Shown one piece after another: positions 1 through 6,893 of a stretch of DNA of 39,992 nucleotides. Both the position numbers and the translations under genes were made by a program. Source of the DNA: a virus; the IMG/VR virus record IMGVR_UViG_3300020380_000066, positions 1 through 39,992 of that record; one strand, written 5' to 3'. Numbering within the stretch: the first letter of the stretch is position 1; every line of letters starts with the position of its first letter. The notes beneath the pieces are model-generated. The model did not search any database. It saw only the letters and a list, made by a program, of their open reading frames with translations, and was not told the DNA's origin.

Positions 1-495
1 ATTAGCGTTTACTGCATTAATTGCAGTTTGATCTGAAGATGTTGGTTTAACTGTAACCCATGATGAGCCAGTGTAAACTCGCATTATATTATCAGTAGTA
101 TTAAAATATAATGCACCTGTTAGTAATGCATTACCATCATTATCAACAGTAGGATCACTAGTTTTATTTCCTAAATATCTATCATCAAAAGCATCTAAAG
201 TATTAGCCGCATTAGTAGCTGAAGTTGCTGCTGCTGTTGCACTATTACCTGCATTAGTAGCTTGTGTAGATGCAGTAGTTGCACTATTTGCTGCATTAGT
301 TGCTGAAGTTGCTGCATTAGTTTCACTAGTCTTTGCATTAGTAGCAGAGGTTGCTGCATTAGTAGCTTTAGTTGCTATTGCTTGTTCAATTGTTGAAAGA
401 GTTGTATTATTTAAACTATTAAACAATCCTCCCTTTGAGGCATCATCAGTTGCTCCAACTGAATTAACTGTATCTGGTGCTGCTGGTGTTGTCAT
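1..495 (-). CDS. Tail fibre protein, N-terminal part (cut by window edge)
   Basis: Reading leftward from the ATG at 495, the frame stays open to the window edge (165 codons seen). After about 35 residues comes a low-complexity stretch of Ala/Thr/Ser/Asn repeats (units like ATSATNA), typical of fibre shafts. A short segment then reads FDDRYLG, followed by GALYFNTT and MRVYTGSSW, a module I know from marine phage tail fibres. The ATG overlaps the stop of the adaptor gene (TAATG), so the two are translationally coupled. The fibre role is inferred from the repeat and the module. The C-terminal receptor-binding part is outside the window. Confidence 0.75.
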   Translation of the reverse strand, partial: MTTPAAPDTVNSVGATDDASKGGLFNSLNNTTLSTIEQAIATKATNAATSATNAKTSETNAATSATNAANSATTASTQATNAGNSATAAATSATNAANTLDAFDDRYLGNKTSDPTVDNDGNALLTGALYFNTTDNIMRVYTGSSWVTVKPTSSDQTAINAVNAN

Positions 496-1370
496 TAGAT
501 TAACCCTCTTCCGCTAAAGTTTACTTGTACATTTCCTCCTGCTGCATTACGTTTAGAATCTTCATCATTCAATTCAAATATTTCTTGATCAAATAACTTT
601 TTATACTTAACGCCTTGATCGTCATCTTGCAAATAATAAAATACTTCTGCAAGTGCACCCATTAATAATACTCTTTCATTTTCATCTCTTAACCAATTAG
701 CTGCTTCATTACCTTTATATTTAGCATTATTAGTATTACCTTGATTACCACCTGCAGCTTCTGTAGCTTCTGCCTGAGTAGCATAAGCTGTATTGGTATC
801 TCCATTAACAAAGAAAAGACTTACAGCCGCCGCATTATCTTGTGTTAAAAATCCTGCAGCATAGTTAGCTGGTGTTACGTCATATGTTGCATTTAATGCA
901 GGTAGTCTTCTATAATAATGTAATTCTATTTTATCTGCAGTGCTTAAACTATTTGCTTGACCAAATCCTGGTGCTAATAATAATGTATTACCTTGTCTTG
1001 AAAAATAACCTATATAACTAGTCTTAAGTGCTGACCAATCATTAAATGTTCTTAAATCAGTTTTTTCATTAAACACTCTACATGTTCTACCAGCTGAATC
1101 AATTTCTCTTATTTGTATAAACTCTATTAAATCAGTTGGTAAAGTTAAATCTGTTTGACTTGGTAAAAAAGTATTAGCCGCTGTGGTAGCAGCTTCTAAA
1201 GCTGTAGAGTTATATGTTATAGTATTTTCTAATGCCGCTACTCTAAGATTTCTGTAACACTTATCCGCAGCATATCTTAAACAATCTTGAATCCTGGTAT
1301 CAGATAATACAGATGAATCTTTGTTAGACCAATCTCTAACTAATGCTGTAAAGTTTGCATAAGTCGGCAT
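495..1370 (-). CDS. Head-tail adaptor protein (SU10-like)
   Basis: 291 aa. The N-terminus (YANFTALVRDWSNKD... then a helix with DCLRYAADKCYRNLRV) followed by LPTDLIEF, a segment with LLLAPG, and KIELHYYRRLPAL is the pattern of phage adaptor proteins that dock under the portal and join head to tail. A C-terminal helical part contains LLMGALAEVFYYLQDD, also usual for this family. It lies between capsid-side genes and the tail fibre gene, where an adaptor is expected. The family call comes from recalled sequence pattern, not from a search. Confidence 0.65.
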   Translation of the reverse strand: MPTYANFTALVRDWSNKDSSVLSDTRIQDCLRYAADKCYRNLRVAALENTITYNSTALEAATTAANTFLPSQTDLTLPTDLIEFIQIREIDSAGRTCRVFNEKTDLRTFNDWSALKTSYIGYFSRQGNTLLLAPGFGQANSLSTADKIELHYYRRLPALNATYDVTPANYAAGFLTQDNAAAVSLFFVNGDTNTAYATQAEATEAAGGNQGNTNNAKYKGNEAANWLRDENERVLLMGALAEVFYYLQDDDQGVKYKKLFDQEIFELNDEDSKRNAAGGNVQVNFSGRGLI

Positions 1371-1379
1371 AATTATCTC

Positions 1380-1724
1380 CTAAGTATTTACAAGCAAATG
1401 TTTATATTCCGTTTGTAATATATACTTTAGCTTTTTCATTTTATCTTTATCACGCATAAACGTACCATCGTGTAAATTTATTCCATGATCTTCATTGATT
1501 TTAATAGCTACAATATCTGGTATAGTGGCCATCTTTCTAAAACCACTTTTATTTTGTTTTCCGAAATAAGCCTCTTTATCTCTATCAAGCTTAGCATTAT
1601 TTAAGTATTGAGTAATATCTTGCTTAGCTTCCCAATCTCCAGAAGATAAATCAAAGCCTGCTCTAATACCTTGCTTTGGATTTACTGTAGCACTACCAAA
1701 TGTGAATTCGTTTTCTTTTGCCAT
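1380..1724 (-). CDS. Conserved phage protein of unknown function
   Basis: 114 aa, soluble and mixed charge, with no membrane segment. The C-terminal half (MATIPDIVAIKINEDHGIN, then LKYILQTEYKHLLVNT) looks like a small conserved protein I associate with marine podovirus capsid-adaptor regions, but I know no function for it. It is preceded by GGAGAAGAGG upstream of the ATG and lies 9 nt from the adaptor gene in the late operon. A virion or assembly role is inferred from position only. Confidence 0.6.
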   Translation of the reverse strand: MAKENEFTFGSATVNPKQGIRAGFDLSSGDWEAKQDITQYLNNAKLDRDKEAYFGKQNKSGFRKMATIPDIVAIKINEDHGINLHDGTFMRDKDKMKKLKYILQTEYKHLLVNT

Positions 1725-1736
1725 CCTCTTCTCCTA

Positions 1737-1970
1737 TTAAGTAGCCGGTTCTGTAATAGCTATAAACCTACCTGACTTACCAATGTAACCTAATAAATCT
1801 CCAGCTGTTGCTGCTGTAAGCGATGCTTGTAAAGCTGGTGCTGGTGCACTACTTACATTTATAAGATCTAAATGTGTTAACTTATATCCTCCACCTGTAG
1901 CTGCGCCTATTCTGTATACACACTTTTCTACTGGGTATATATTTCCTGCATTTGTTTTAATAACGTACAT
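1737..1970 (-). CDS. Small hypothetical virion-region protein
   Basis: 77 aa. It begins MYVIKTNAGNIYPVEKCVYRI, a beta-rich opening, followed by a Gly/Ala-rich middle and an end reading LLGYIGKSGRFIAITEPAT. No known motif is visible. A GGAGGG ribosome-binding sequence precedes the ATG. It sits in an unbroken series of late genes, so a structural or assembly role is plausible but unproven. Confidence 0.55.
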   Translation of the reverse strand: MYVIKTNAGNIYPVEKCVYRIGAATGGGYKLTHLDLINVSSAPAPALQASLTAATAGDLLGYIGKSGRFIAITEPAT

Positions 1971-1981
1971 AGTTCCCTCCG

Positions 1982-2260
1982 CTATTTTTTATGTTGTTTA
2001 CGTATGGCTTCTTTACCTTTTTTAAATATACTAGCCACTTGATTTTTCTTCATTACTTTAGCTCGCTGTTCTCCAACGGTAAGGATTTGAATTTTTCTTG
2101 CATACGGTTTATTGATCCTTTTAACCTTAGCAACCGTTGCTCTGGCGTCAGATGGAGTTGCGAATTTGATTCCAACCGTGTCCTTAGGATTTTCATCTGT
2201 GTAAAGACGCCTCCCAGAACCTTTAGGTTTTTTTCCGGTTCCTTTTTTTGGATCTGCCAT
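1982..2260 (-). CDS. Small basic protein
   Basis: 92 aa from the ATG at 2260 (MADPKKGTGKKPKGSG...). The frame extends five codons further to a TTG, but the ATG has GAGAGAAAT just upstream and is the better start. It is strongly basic, with many Lys/Arg and a Lys-rich tail. It has no recognisable domain. It overlaps the next upstream gene by 38 nt. The cluster of small basic proteins here suggests nucleic-acid contact inside the virion, which is inference. Confidence 0.6.
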   Translation of the reverse strand: MADPKKGTGKKPKGSGRRLYTDENPKDTVGIKFATPSDARATVAKVKRINKPYARKIQILTVGEQRAKVMKKNQVASIFKKGKEAIRKQHKK

Positions 2261-2366
2261 TTTTATTTCTCTCAAGTTTATTTATATCAGCTGCAGTTAT
2301 TTTCTTACGAGGTGGTGCCACTGCAGCTAATCTTTTTTGTTTAGCCGAATATTTACTATAAGGCAT
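2223..2366 (-). CDS. Tiny basic protein (47 aa)
   Basis: This short frame starts at an ATG that overlaps the stop of the preceding gene (TAATG at 2366). The product begins MPYSKYSAKQKRLAAVAPPR and ends in a Lys/Arg-rich tail. The opening (YSKYSAKQKRLAAVA) is like a small protein I associate with marine phage morphogenesis regions. Stop-start coupling and the upstream gene order support it as real. Function unknown. Confidence 0.6.
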   Translation of the reverse strand: MPYSKYSAKQKRLAAVAPPRKKITAADINKLERNKNGRSKKRNRKKT

Positions 2367-2695
2367 TACTTCTTTTTCTTAGCTTGTAATATTTTCTTTT
2401 GTAAAAAGTCTGGTAATGTTTTCTGAGCAGCTGTTAAACCTTCTCTGCCTGTCATTACTTCGCCGCCATCTTTATAATATTTAGCCATACCACCCATTGC
2501 TTTATAGCTAGCTTTAGTTTTTAAGTTAGTACGATTACCTAAAGCATCTGTATTACCTTTAAATTTAGGTTTAGCTTTTGGCATAGGTACATTAGAAAGC
2601 TTTTGTTTCTGACCGCCTTTAGTACTTTTAACTTTAGTCTTACGCATTGCTGCGCCTTCTTTATGATAACCTTTATAAAAATCTGGTAATACCAT
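2366..2695 (-). CDS. Small basic protein with YYKDGG motif (paralogue 1)
   Basis: 109 aa, Lys-rich. Around residues 73-85 it carries KYYKDGGEVMTGRE, followed by about 25 further residues ending in poly-Lys. The two upstream neighbours end in almost the same motif, so the three look like tandem paralogues. MRKTKV at residue 17 could be an alternative start, but the ATG at 2695 overlaps the preceding stop (TAATG), which supports the longer form. Function unknown. Confidence 0.6.
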   Translation of the reverse strand: MVLPDFYKGYHKEGAAMRKTKVKSTKGGQKQKLSNVPMPKAKPKFKGNTDALGNRTNLKTKASYKAMGGMAKYYKDGGEVMTGREGLTAAQKTLPDFLQKKILQAKKKK

Positions 2696-2919
2696 TAATC
2701 TCTCCCTGTAATAACATAGCCACCGTCTTTATAATAGCTTGAAACTTTACCACCTTTTTTAAAACCTGCCCAGCCTGCATTTTGTCTGTTTAATTTTTTA
2801 CCAGTCATTACTGCAAACTCAATAGCTTTTCTTTTTCTATCTGGATCTAAAGCAAGAAACTTATTCATATCAAATACTGTATTAGCATCAAATCCCTTAT
2901 CTTTCTTTTTTCCTGGCAT
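2695..2919 (-). CDS. Small basic protein with C-terminal YYKDGG motif (paralogue 2)
   Basis: 74 aa, beginning MPGKKKDKGFDAN and ending SSYYKDGGYVITGRD. The C-terminal motif is shared with both neighbours. Its start overlaps the stop of the upstream gene and its stop overlaps the next start, so the three genes are stitched together by TAATG junctions. The body is otherwise unlike its neighbours. No enzyme motif is seen. Confidence 0.6.
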   Translation of the reverse strand: MPGKKKDKGFDANTVFDMNKFLALDPDRKRKAIEFAVMTGKKLNRQNAGWAGFKKGGKVSSYYKDGGYVITGRD

Positions 2920-3122
2920 TAGTCTCTCCCTGTTATAACCATGCCACCATCTTTATAATACTTTGAAGATTTATTATAAGGTGACTTTTCTTTCTTTTTC
3001 TTTTTCATCATATTTTTAACAGTTCTTGATATATCACTAGTTATTGTTTCAGCACCTAATTTCCAATCATCATAGATACTTTTACCAATACCTACTGCTG
3101 ATACTTTTTTATCTTTAGGCAT
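2919..3122 (-). CDS. Small basic protein with C-terminal YYKDGG motif (paralogue 3)
   Basis: 67 aa, ending SSKYYKDGGMVITGRD, the same tail as paralogue 2. A Lys-rich run (MMKKKKKEKSP) precedes the tail. It is the first gene after the capsid terminator; the T-run of that hairpin and GGAGAAT lie just upstream of its ATG. No known domain. Confidence 0.6.
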   Translation of the reverse strand: MPKDKKVSAVGIGKSIYDDWKLGAETITSDISRTVKNMMKKKKKEKSPYNKSSKYYKDGGMVITGRD

Positions 3123-3133
3123 ATTTATTCTCC

Positions 3134-3166
3134 AATAAAAAGGAGAGACTAATTAAAGCCTCTCCT
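3134..3166 (-). terminator. Rho-independent terminator behind the major capsid gene
   Basis: Read leftward, AGGAGAG (3166-3160) pairs with CTCTCCT (3147-3141) across a 12-nt loop and is followed by TTTTATT. It lies 9 nt after the capsid stop codon. T7 likewise has a terminator after its capsid gene, tuning down the genes behind it. Confidence 0.75.
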
Positions 3167-3175
3167 AATAGTATT

Positions 3176-4345
3176 TTAGTTAAGTCCGTAGATTGCTCCA
3201 CAACCTAATGGGTTACGTACTTCAAGAGTACATTCTTCAACCATCATACCTTTGGTTGAGTCACCCTGCTGACCTACGTCAACCTCTTGTAGAGGTCTTA
3301 AGTAAGCTGTAGCAAACCACATTGGATCATAAATCAATGCTGAGAAGTTAGCCATGTCTGGTCTACCTGATGAGGTAAACTTTGTAGAAGCATGGTTAGA
3401 TCCAAGCATATTATCGATTACGTTAGATAGACCCATAATATAGTTAGGCATAACCATAATCTCACCGAAGTCTGACATATACACATCAACAGATTGTCTT
3501 AGCTGACCACCTGCATCAATGTTTCTAACTACGCCTGTATCACTAACCATAAGGTCAGAGAAGTCTCTTCGGATCTTTGGTGATACCATGATCTTTGTAG
3601 CTTTACCACCTTGCTCATAAATCTTCTGCATAACAGAATCAATATCAGTAAGAGCTAAACTTCCTCTTGCTGGAGCAGCAGAACTTGAAGGAGCAATAGT
3701 TGCTCTTGGAATTTCAGTTCCGTCATTATTAGGCTTTGAACCTGTACCTGTAGCTGGCTGTGTAAACTCACCTACATAAGTACATGTATCTGTGCTGTTA
3801 ATAAATGATTGATAACCACCGGCTGATCTTGCGTCACCGTTCTGTGCACTAATAGCGGCAGATACATTATAGCCGTGAATCATATCAAATTCAACGTCTC
3901 TTCGTAGTTCTGTACCACGCTTCTTAAGCTGGTATGCATATTCGTCTGCAACACCTGCTTGGTCAACTGCACGTCTTGTTCCTGACACAGCAATAGTTTT
4001 ACCATTGATCTGTGTGTAGTTACCTAGTCTAGTTCTCTGAGGACCTGACTCTGCAAACTTACTACCAACACTAGGAGTTGCAGAAGCACCACCAGAAGCT
4101 GGAGCTAAGAAGTCTTGACCTTCAGGGATTCTTGAATCGCCTGGAGCTTCAAGTGTATCTGTTTGCCATTCATGATAAATAGCAGTGGCGGATGATTTAC
4201 CAATGTCTGATGTGAACGGAGTCTCATCTCTAGTAATCATTGTTATAAAGTTCGCTAGGTCTTCTCTTTGCGAGACATTAGCACCTGTGCCACGTGTTGG
4301 ACCGCCTGGGCCTCCGGTAGCGCGAACAGCTAATAAATTAGTCAT
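3176..4345 (-). CDS. Major capsid protein (SU10/DUF5309-like, HK97 fold)
   Basis: 389 aa. The N-terminal region has QREDLANFITMITRDETPF, then IYHEWQTDTL, followed by a Gly/Ala-rich loop and QINGKTIAVSGTRRAVDQAG. This order (DL..I..I...TPF, then HEW..D, then VSGT..AV..AG) is that of the SU10-type capsid family. It forms the shell of the head. The gene directly follows the acidic scaffold gene and is followed by its own terminator, the usual position for the most abundant virion protein. Confidence 0.85.
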   Translation of the reverse strand: MTNLLAVRATGGPGGPTRGTGANVSQREDLANFITMITRDETPFTSDIGKSSATAIYHEWQTDTLEAPGDSRIPEGQDFLAPASGGASATPSVGSKFAESGPQRTRLGNYTQINGKTIAVSGTRRAVDQAGVADEYAYQLKKRGTELRRDVEFDMIHGYNVSAAISAQNGDARSAGGYQSFINSTDTCTYVGEFTQPATGTGSKPNNDGTEIPRATIAPSSSAAPARGSLALTDIDSVMQKIYEQGGKATKIMVSPKIRRDFSDLMVSDTGVVRNIDAGGQLRQSVDVYMSDFGEIMVMPNYIMGLSNVIDNMLGSNHASTKFTSSGRPDMANFSALIYDPMWFATAYLRPLQEVDVGQQGDSTKGMMVEECTLEVRNPLGCGAIYGLN

Positions 4346-4363
4346 ATCTTAATTCTCCTAAGA

Positions 4364-5485
4364 TTAAATATTAGATAGTGACCGCTCAGCTAAACTTCTT
4401 AAAAATGCATCTTGATCTTCTTTAGTTGCATCTTTACTCAAAGCTCTTTGTCTTAAAGCCTGTGCAGCATCTTGTTTCTTTTGCTTTACAGGTTTAGACT
4501 TTTTAACAGGAACTGATTTAGTTGGCGTAACTTTACGTTTAGCCGCACCTTTATTCAATCCTTGTTTTAAAACTCTATAATCATTAACAAACTTAACTAT
4601 ATTAGGATCGATAATAGTATCTAATACTTTTTCATCGATTCCTTCTTTGATTGCAAATTCACGAATATCTTTAGCAATAGTTTCATTAAACCCAGGAATT
4701 AAAGTTGGAATAGTTTCGTCAAATACTTTTAACTGTTCATCCCATACTTTTTGCATTTGTTCCTTAGATTTTTCAGCAACGGTTTTTTGTAAACCTTCTC
4801 GCTCTCTTCTTGCTGTCCAATATTTCTTTTGAATTTGTTCTCTCTGATCTTTAAGTTCTCCTAAATCAAAAGAGTTATTTTCACTTCGAGCTTTATCAAT
4901 CTTTTCTTCAATAGCATGAAACTCTTTAGCATGCTCTTGTTCAGATTTATATAAGATAGCAATTGAAGTATCTGACATTTCTTTTACTTCAGCTAACTTA
5001 TCTTGATACTCTTTTTCAAAGTCTTTCCTTGCGTCACCAAGTTCACGACCCTTTTTAGATAGAGATTGTTCAGTAGAATAACCTTTAATAAGGTCATTAA
5101 AAGAAACTTCAGTATCTTGCCCATCGATCTTAATAGATACTTTTGCTTCTAAGTCTAATTCTTCAGGAGTAAATAATGTAGTGTCTTGGGTAGCGGATTC
5201 TTCATCGGCATCCTCAACCACTTCTTCAACTTCTTCAGTCTCAGCTTCTTCTTCAACTTCTTCTTTTACAGGTTCATCAGTTTCTTTTGGGTCTTCTATT
5301 TCTTCTGATTCGCCTGGGTCTACTTCAGGTACTTGCTCTTCGGGTAGAGATTCTTCTTTCGGTACGAAGTCCGAATTAGAAATAATGTCAGCCAGCAATT
5401 GTTCTTGTGTTCGACCATCCTTTGCAATAGCGTCATCCGCAGGTGGGGTAGAGGCTACTTCTGCTTCGGTTATTTGTTCACTCAT
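4364..5485 (-). CDS. Capsid scaffolding protein
   Basis: 373 aa. The first 110 residues are extremely rich in Glu/Asp. A helical, coiled-coil-like middle follows (about 150-260), and the tail is basic (KRKVTPTKSVPVKKSKPVK). Acidic, helical proteins with a basic C-terminus directly upstream of the capsid gene are typical scaffolds: the basic end binds capsid protein and the rest leaves the prohead. The role is inferred from composition and position. Its ATG overlaps the previous stop (ATGA). Confidence 0.75.
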   Translation of the reverse strand: MSEQITEAEVASTPPADDAIAKDGRTQEQLLADIISNSDFVPKEESLPEEQVPEVDPGESEEIEDPKETDEPVKEEVEEEAETEEVEEVVEDADEESATQDTTLFTPEELDLEAKVSIKIDGQDTEVSFNDLIKGYSTEQSLSKKGRELGDARKDFEKEYQDKLAEVKEMSDTSIAILYKSEQEHAKEFHAIEEKIDKARSENNSFDLGELKDQREQIQKKYWTARREREGLQKTVAEKSKEQMQKVWDEQLKVFDETIPTLIPGFNETIAKDIREFAIKEGIDEKVLDTIIDPNIVKFVNDYRVLKQGLNKGAAKRKVTPTKSVPVKKSKPVKQKKQDAAQALRQRALSKDATKEDQDAFLRSLAERSLSNI

Positions 5486-5676
5486 TTCTTAGTTACCTCT
5501 TTTTTAGGTTTTAATAGTGAGTTATATCTTTGTTGTAATGAATATAAATAATATAATTTATCACAGTTAAGTTTAGTTTTACCACCACTTCTGCTTGAAT
5601 CATATTCTAATGTATTAATCATTTCATCAATATTCTGTAATAATTTGTCGTAATCAATTTCTCGATTCGTCATCAT
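5482..5676 (-). CDS. Small hypothetical protein
   Basis: 64 aa, polar and helical (MMTNREIDYDKLLQNIDEM...). Two adjacent ATGs are possible (5676 and 5673); GGAGGG upstream gives a better distance to the second. It overlaps its upstream gene by 23 nt and the scaffold gene by 4 nt. No family recognised. An assembly role is possible from position. Confidence 0.55.
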   Translation of the reverse strand: MMTNREIDYDKLLQNIDEMINTLEYDSSRSGGKTKLNCDKLYYLYSLQQRYNSLLKPKKEVTKK

Positions 5677-5995
5677 TGCCCTCCTTTAGGTATGGAATAT
5701 TTTTTCCATATGTCTCGAAGTTTATCATTCTTTCTTTGACACTACCAAGTGCCATAGCTGAAGAGTAGAGGAACTCTCGAGATTTAGTTTCATGTGGTTC
5801 GGTTTTTAACCACTCAACAAATAAGTCAATTAAGACTTCGCCATATACTTCATCAAAAAATTCATCTCGTTCTTTAGATGCGAAGTGCCCTTTAACATGG
5901 GCACGCCGCGCTAATTCTTCCGGATGTATTTTATGTTTACCGTATGACTTTGCATTACCCAGCCTCTTCTCAGCTGTCTCACGGTACTTATCCAT
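5654..5995 (-). CDS. Hypothetical protein
   Basis: 113 aa, charged and mostly helical, beginning MDKYRETAEKRLGNAKSYGK. The middle has DEFFDEVYGEVLIDLFVEWL. No signal peptide or known motif is seen. It lies between the tiny membrane protein at 5997-6110 and the pre-scaffold gene, in the same late operon. Confidence 0.55.
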   Translation of the reverse strand: MDKYRETAEKRLGNAKSYGKHKIHPEELARRAHVKGHFASKERDEFFDEVYGEVLIDLFVEWLKTEPHETKSREFLYSSAMALGSVKERMINFETYGKNIPYLKEGNDDESRN

Positions 5996-5996
5996 A

Positions 5997-6110
5997 CTAG
6001 CCGCCGAATATCATGACTAGTGTTGGTGTAATTACTTCCTTTGCTAAACCAATAGCTAGTACAGCTTTGATGCCAAAACTAACTACGCCTGAAAATGTAA
6101 TTGGATCCAT
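5997..6110 (-). CDS. Tiny membrane protein (37 aa)
   Basis: The product begins MDPITFSGVVSFGIKAVLAI and is mostly one hydrophobic segment ending in MIFGG. A perfect GGAGG ribosome-binding site lies 5 nt upstream of the ATG, which strongly supports translation. It could be a holin-like or other membrane-acting peptide, but nothing specific proves that. Confidence 0.65.
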   Translation of the reverse strand: MDPITFSGVVSFGIKAVLAIGLAKEVITPTLVMIFGG

Positions 6111-6119
6111 AATGTCCTC

Positions 6120-6542
6120 CTATTTAATTTTAATTAACTTGGGTTTCTTTTCTTCTGGAATAATTCTTTCCAGTAGTATAGTTAAAAGACCATCCTCTAA
6201 CTTTGCGTCTTTAACTTCAATGTCATCTGCAATTGTAAACTCACGGGTAAACTTTCTATATGATATACCTTTATAAACGTTTTTCGTATCATGTTCGTTT
6301 TCTTTTACAGATTTTATTTTTAATACATTATCTGCAACTTCAACTTCAATATCTTTTTTACTGAAACCTGCAAGTGCCATTTCAATTCTAAAATTATATT
6401 CATCGTCCTTCATAATATCATATGGAGGATATGTTTTAGTTACTCTTGAACTATGCGCAAGCTGATCGAATAAACGATCAAAGCCAACAGCATAAGGTGT
6501 TAATGTATTAAAGTGATCAAATAAAGTTAATGTTTGATTCAT
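6120..6542 (-). CDS. Small heat-shock protein, HSP20/IbpA type
   Basis: 140 aa, the usual length for IbpA. The N-terminus has the IbpA signature GFDRLFDQL, followed by YPPYDI. The alpha-crystallin domain runs from about residue 45 to 130, with MALAGFSKKDIEVEV and the conserved A.L.DGLLTI near residue 117. The tail IPEEKKPKLIKIK resembles IbpA. HSP20 proteins are ATP-independent holdases that keep unfolded proteins soluble. The gene lies among capsid assembly genes rather than in the early region, so it may act on virion proteins late in infection (inference). It was probably acquired from a bacterium. Confidence 0.93.
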   Translation of the reverse strand: MNQTLTLFDHFNTLTPYAVGFDRLFDQLAHSSRVTKTYPPYDIMKDDEYNFRIEMALAGFSKKDIEVEVADNVLKIKSVKENEHDTKNVYKGISYRKFTREFTIADDIEVKDAKLEDGLLTILLERIIPEEKKPKLIKIK

Positions 6543-6606
6543 AAGCTTTCTCCTTTGTAAGCAAGATTGTTAGTAACCCATTAGGCATTACTATTTATTA
6601 ATTATT

Positions 6607-6891
6607 CTAAGATGCTAGATGAATATATAATTTTTCATCTTTTTGCGCAACTGTTCCATGCGCAGTTCTAACGCTTGTTAATGTCTTAGCAGCATTAGCA
6701 AGACCTGATAATATTGTAAAATCTTTTTTCTGTATAGTTATACCAGATTGTTCTACTGTTGATCCTCCAGTTGTTACGTCAAATGTAACAGCAGCATCAG
6801 TATCATTAACAATTAATATGCTAGTTCCTGATACGGCTCCGCCTGATTGTGCTGCACCAACACCTGATGCATTAATTGTAACTGTTGCCAT
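6607..6891 (-). CDS. Small beta-rich protein, possible head decoration
   Basis: 94 aa, rich in Thr, Ser, Gly, Ala and Val, with few long helices (MATVTINASGVGAAQSGG...). It lies 2 nt downstream of the portal gene. Such composition suits a capsid decoration or head-completion protein, but no motif confirms it. GGGAGAATAATT precedes the ATG. Confidence 0.55.
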   Translation of the reverse strand: MATVTINASGVGAAQSGGAVSGTSILIVNDTDAAVTFDVTTGGSTVEQSGITIQKKDFTILSGLANAAKTLTSVRTAHGTVAQKDEKLYIHLAS

Positions 6892-6893
6892 AA

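Noticed and set aside
180-410. CRISPR-like array in repeated GCA/ACT units
   Set aside because: Repeats are codon-level in frame and encode a fibre shaft; no spacer structure.
1991-2344. Plus-strand Phe-rich frame
   Set aside because: Antisense of Lys-rich small genes, giving artificial Phe runs.
5181-5492. Plus-strand frame rich in Ser/Thr opposite the scaffold gene
   Set aside because: It is the antisense shadow of the Glu/Asp-rich scaffold region; no start signal and wrong strand.
6013-6276. Plus-strand frame across a tiny gene and HSP20
   Set aside because: Opposite strand to two well-supported genes and no ribosome-binding site.
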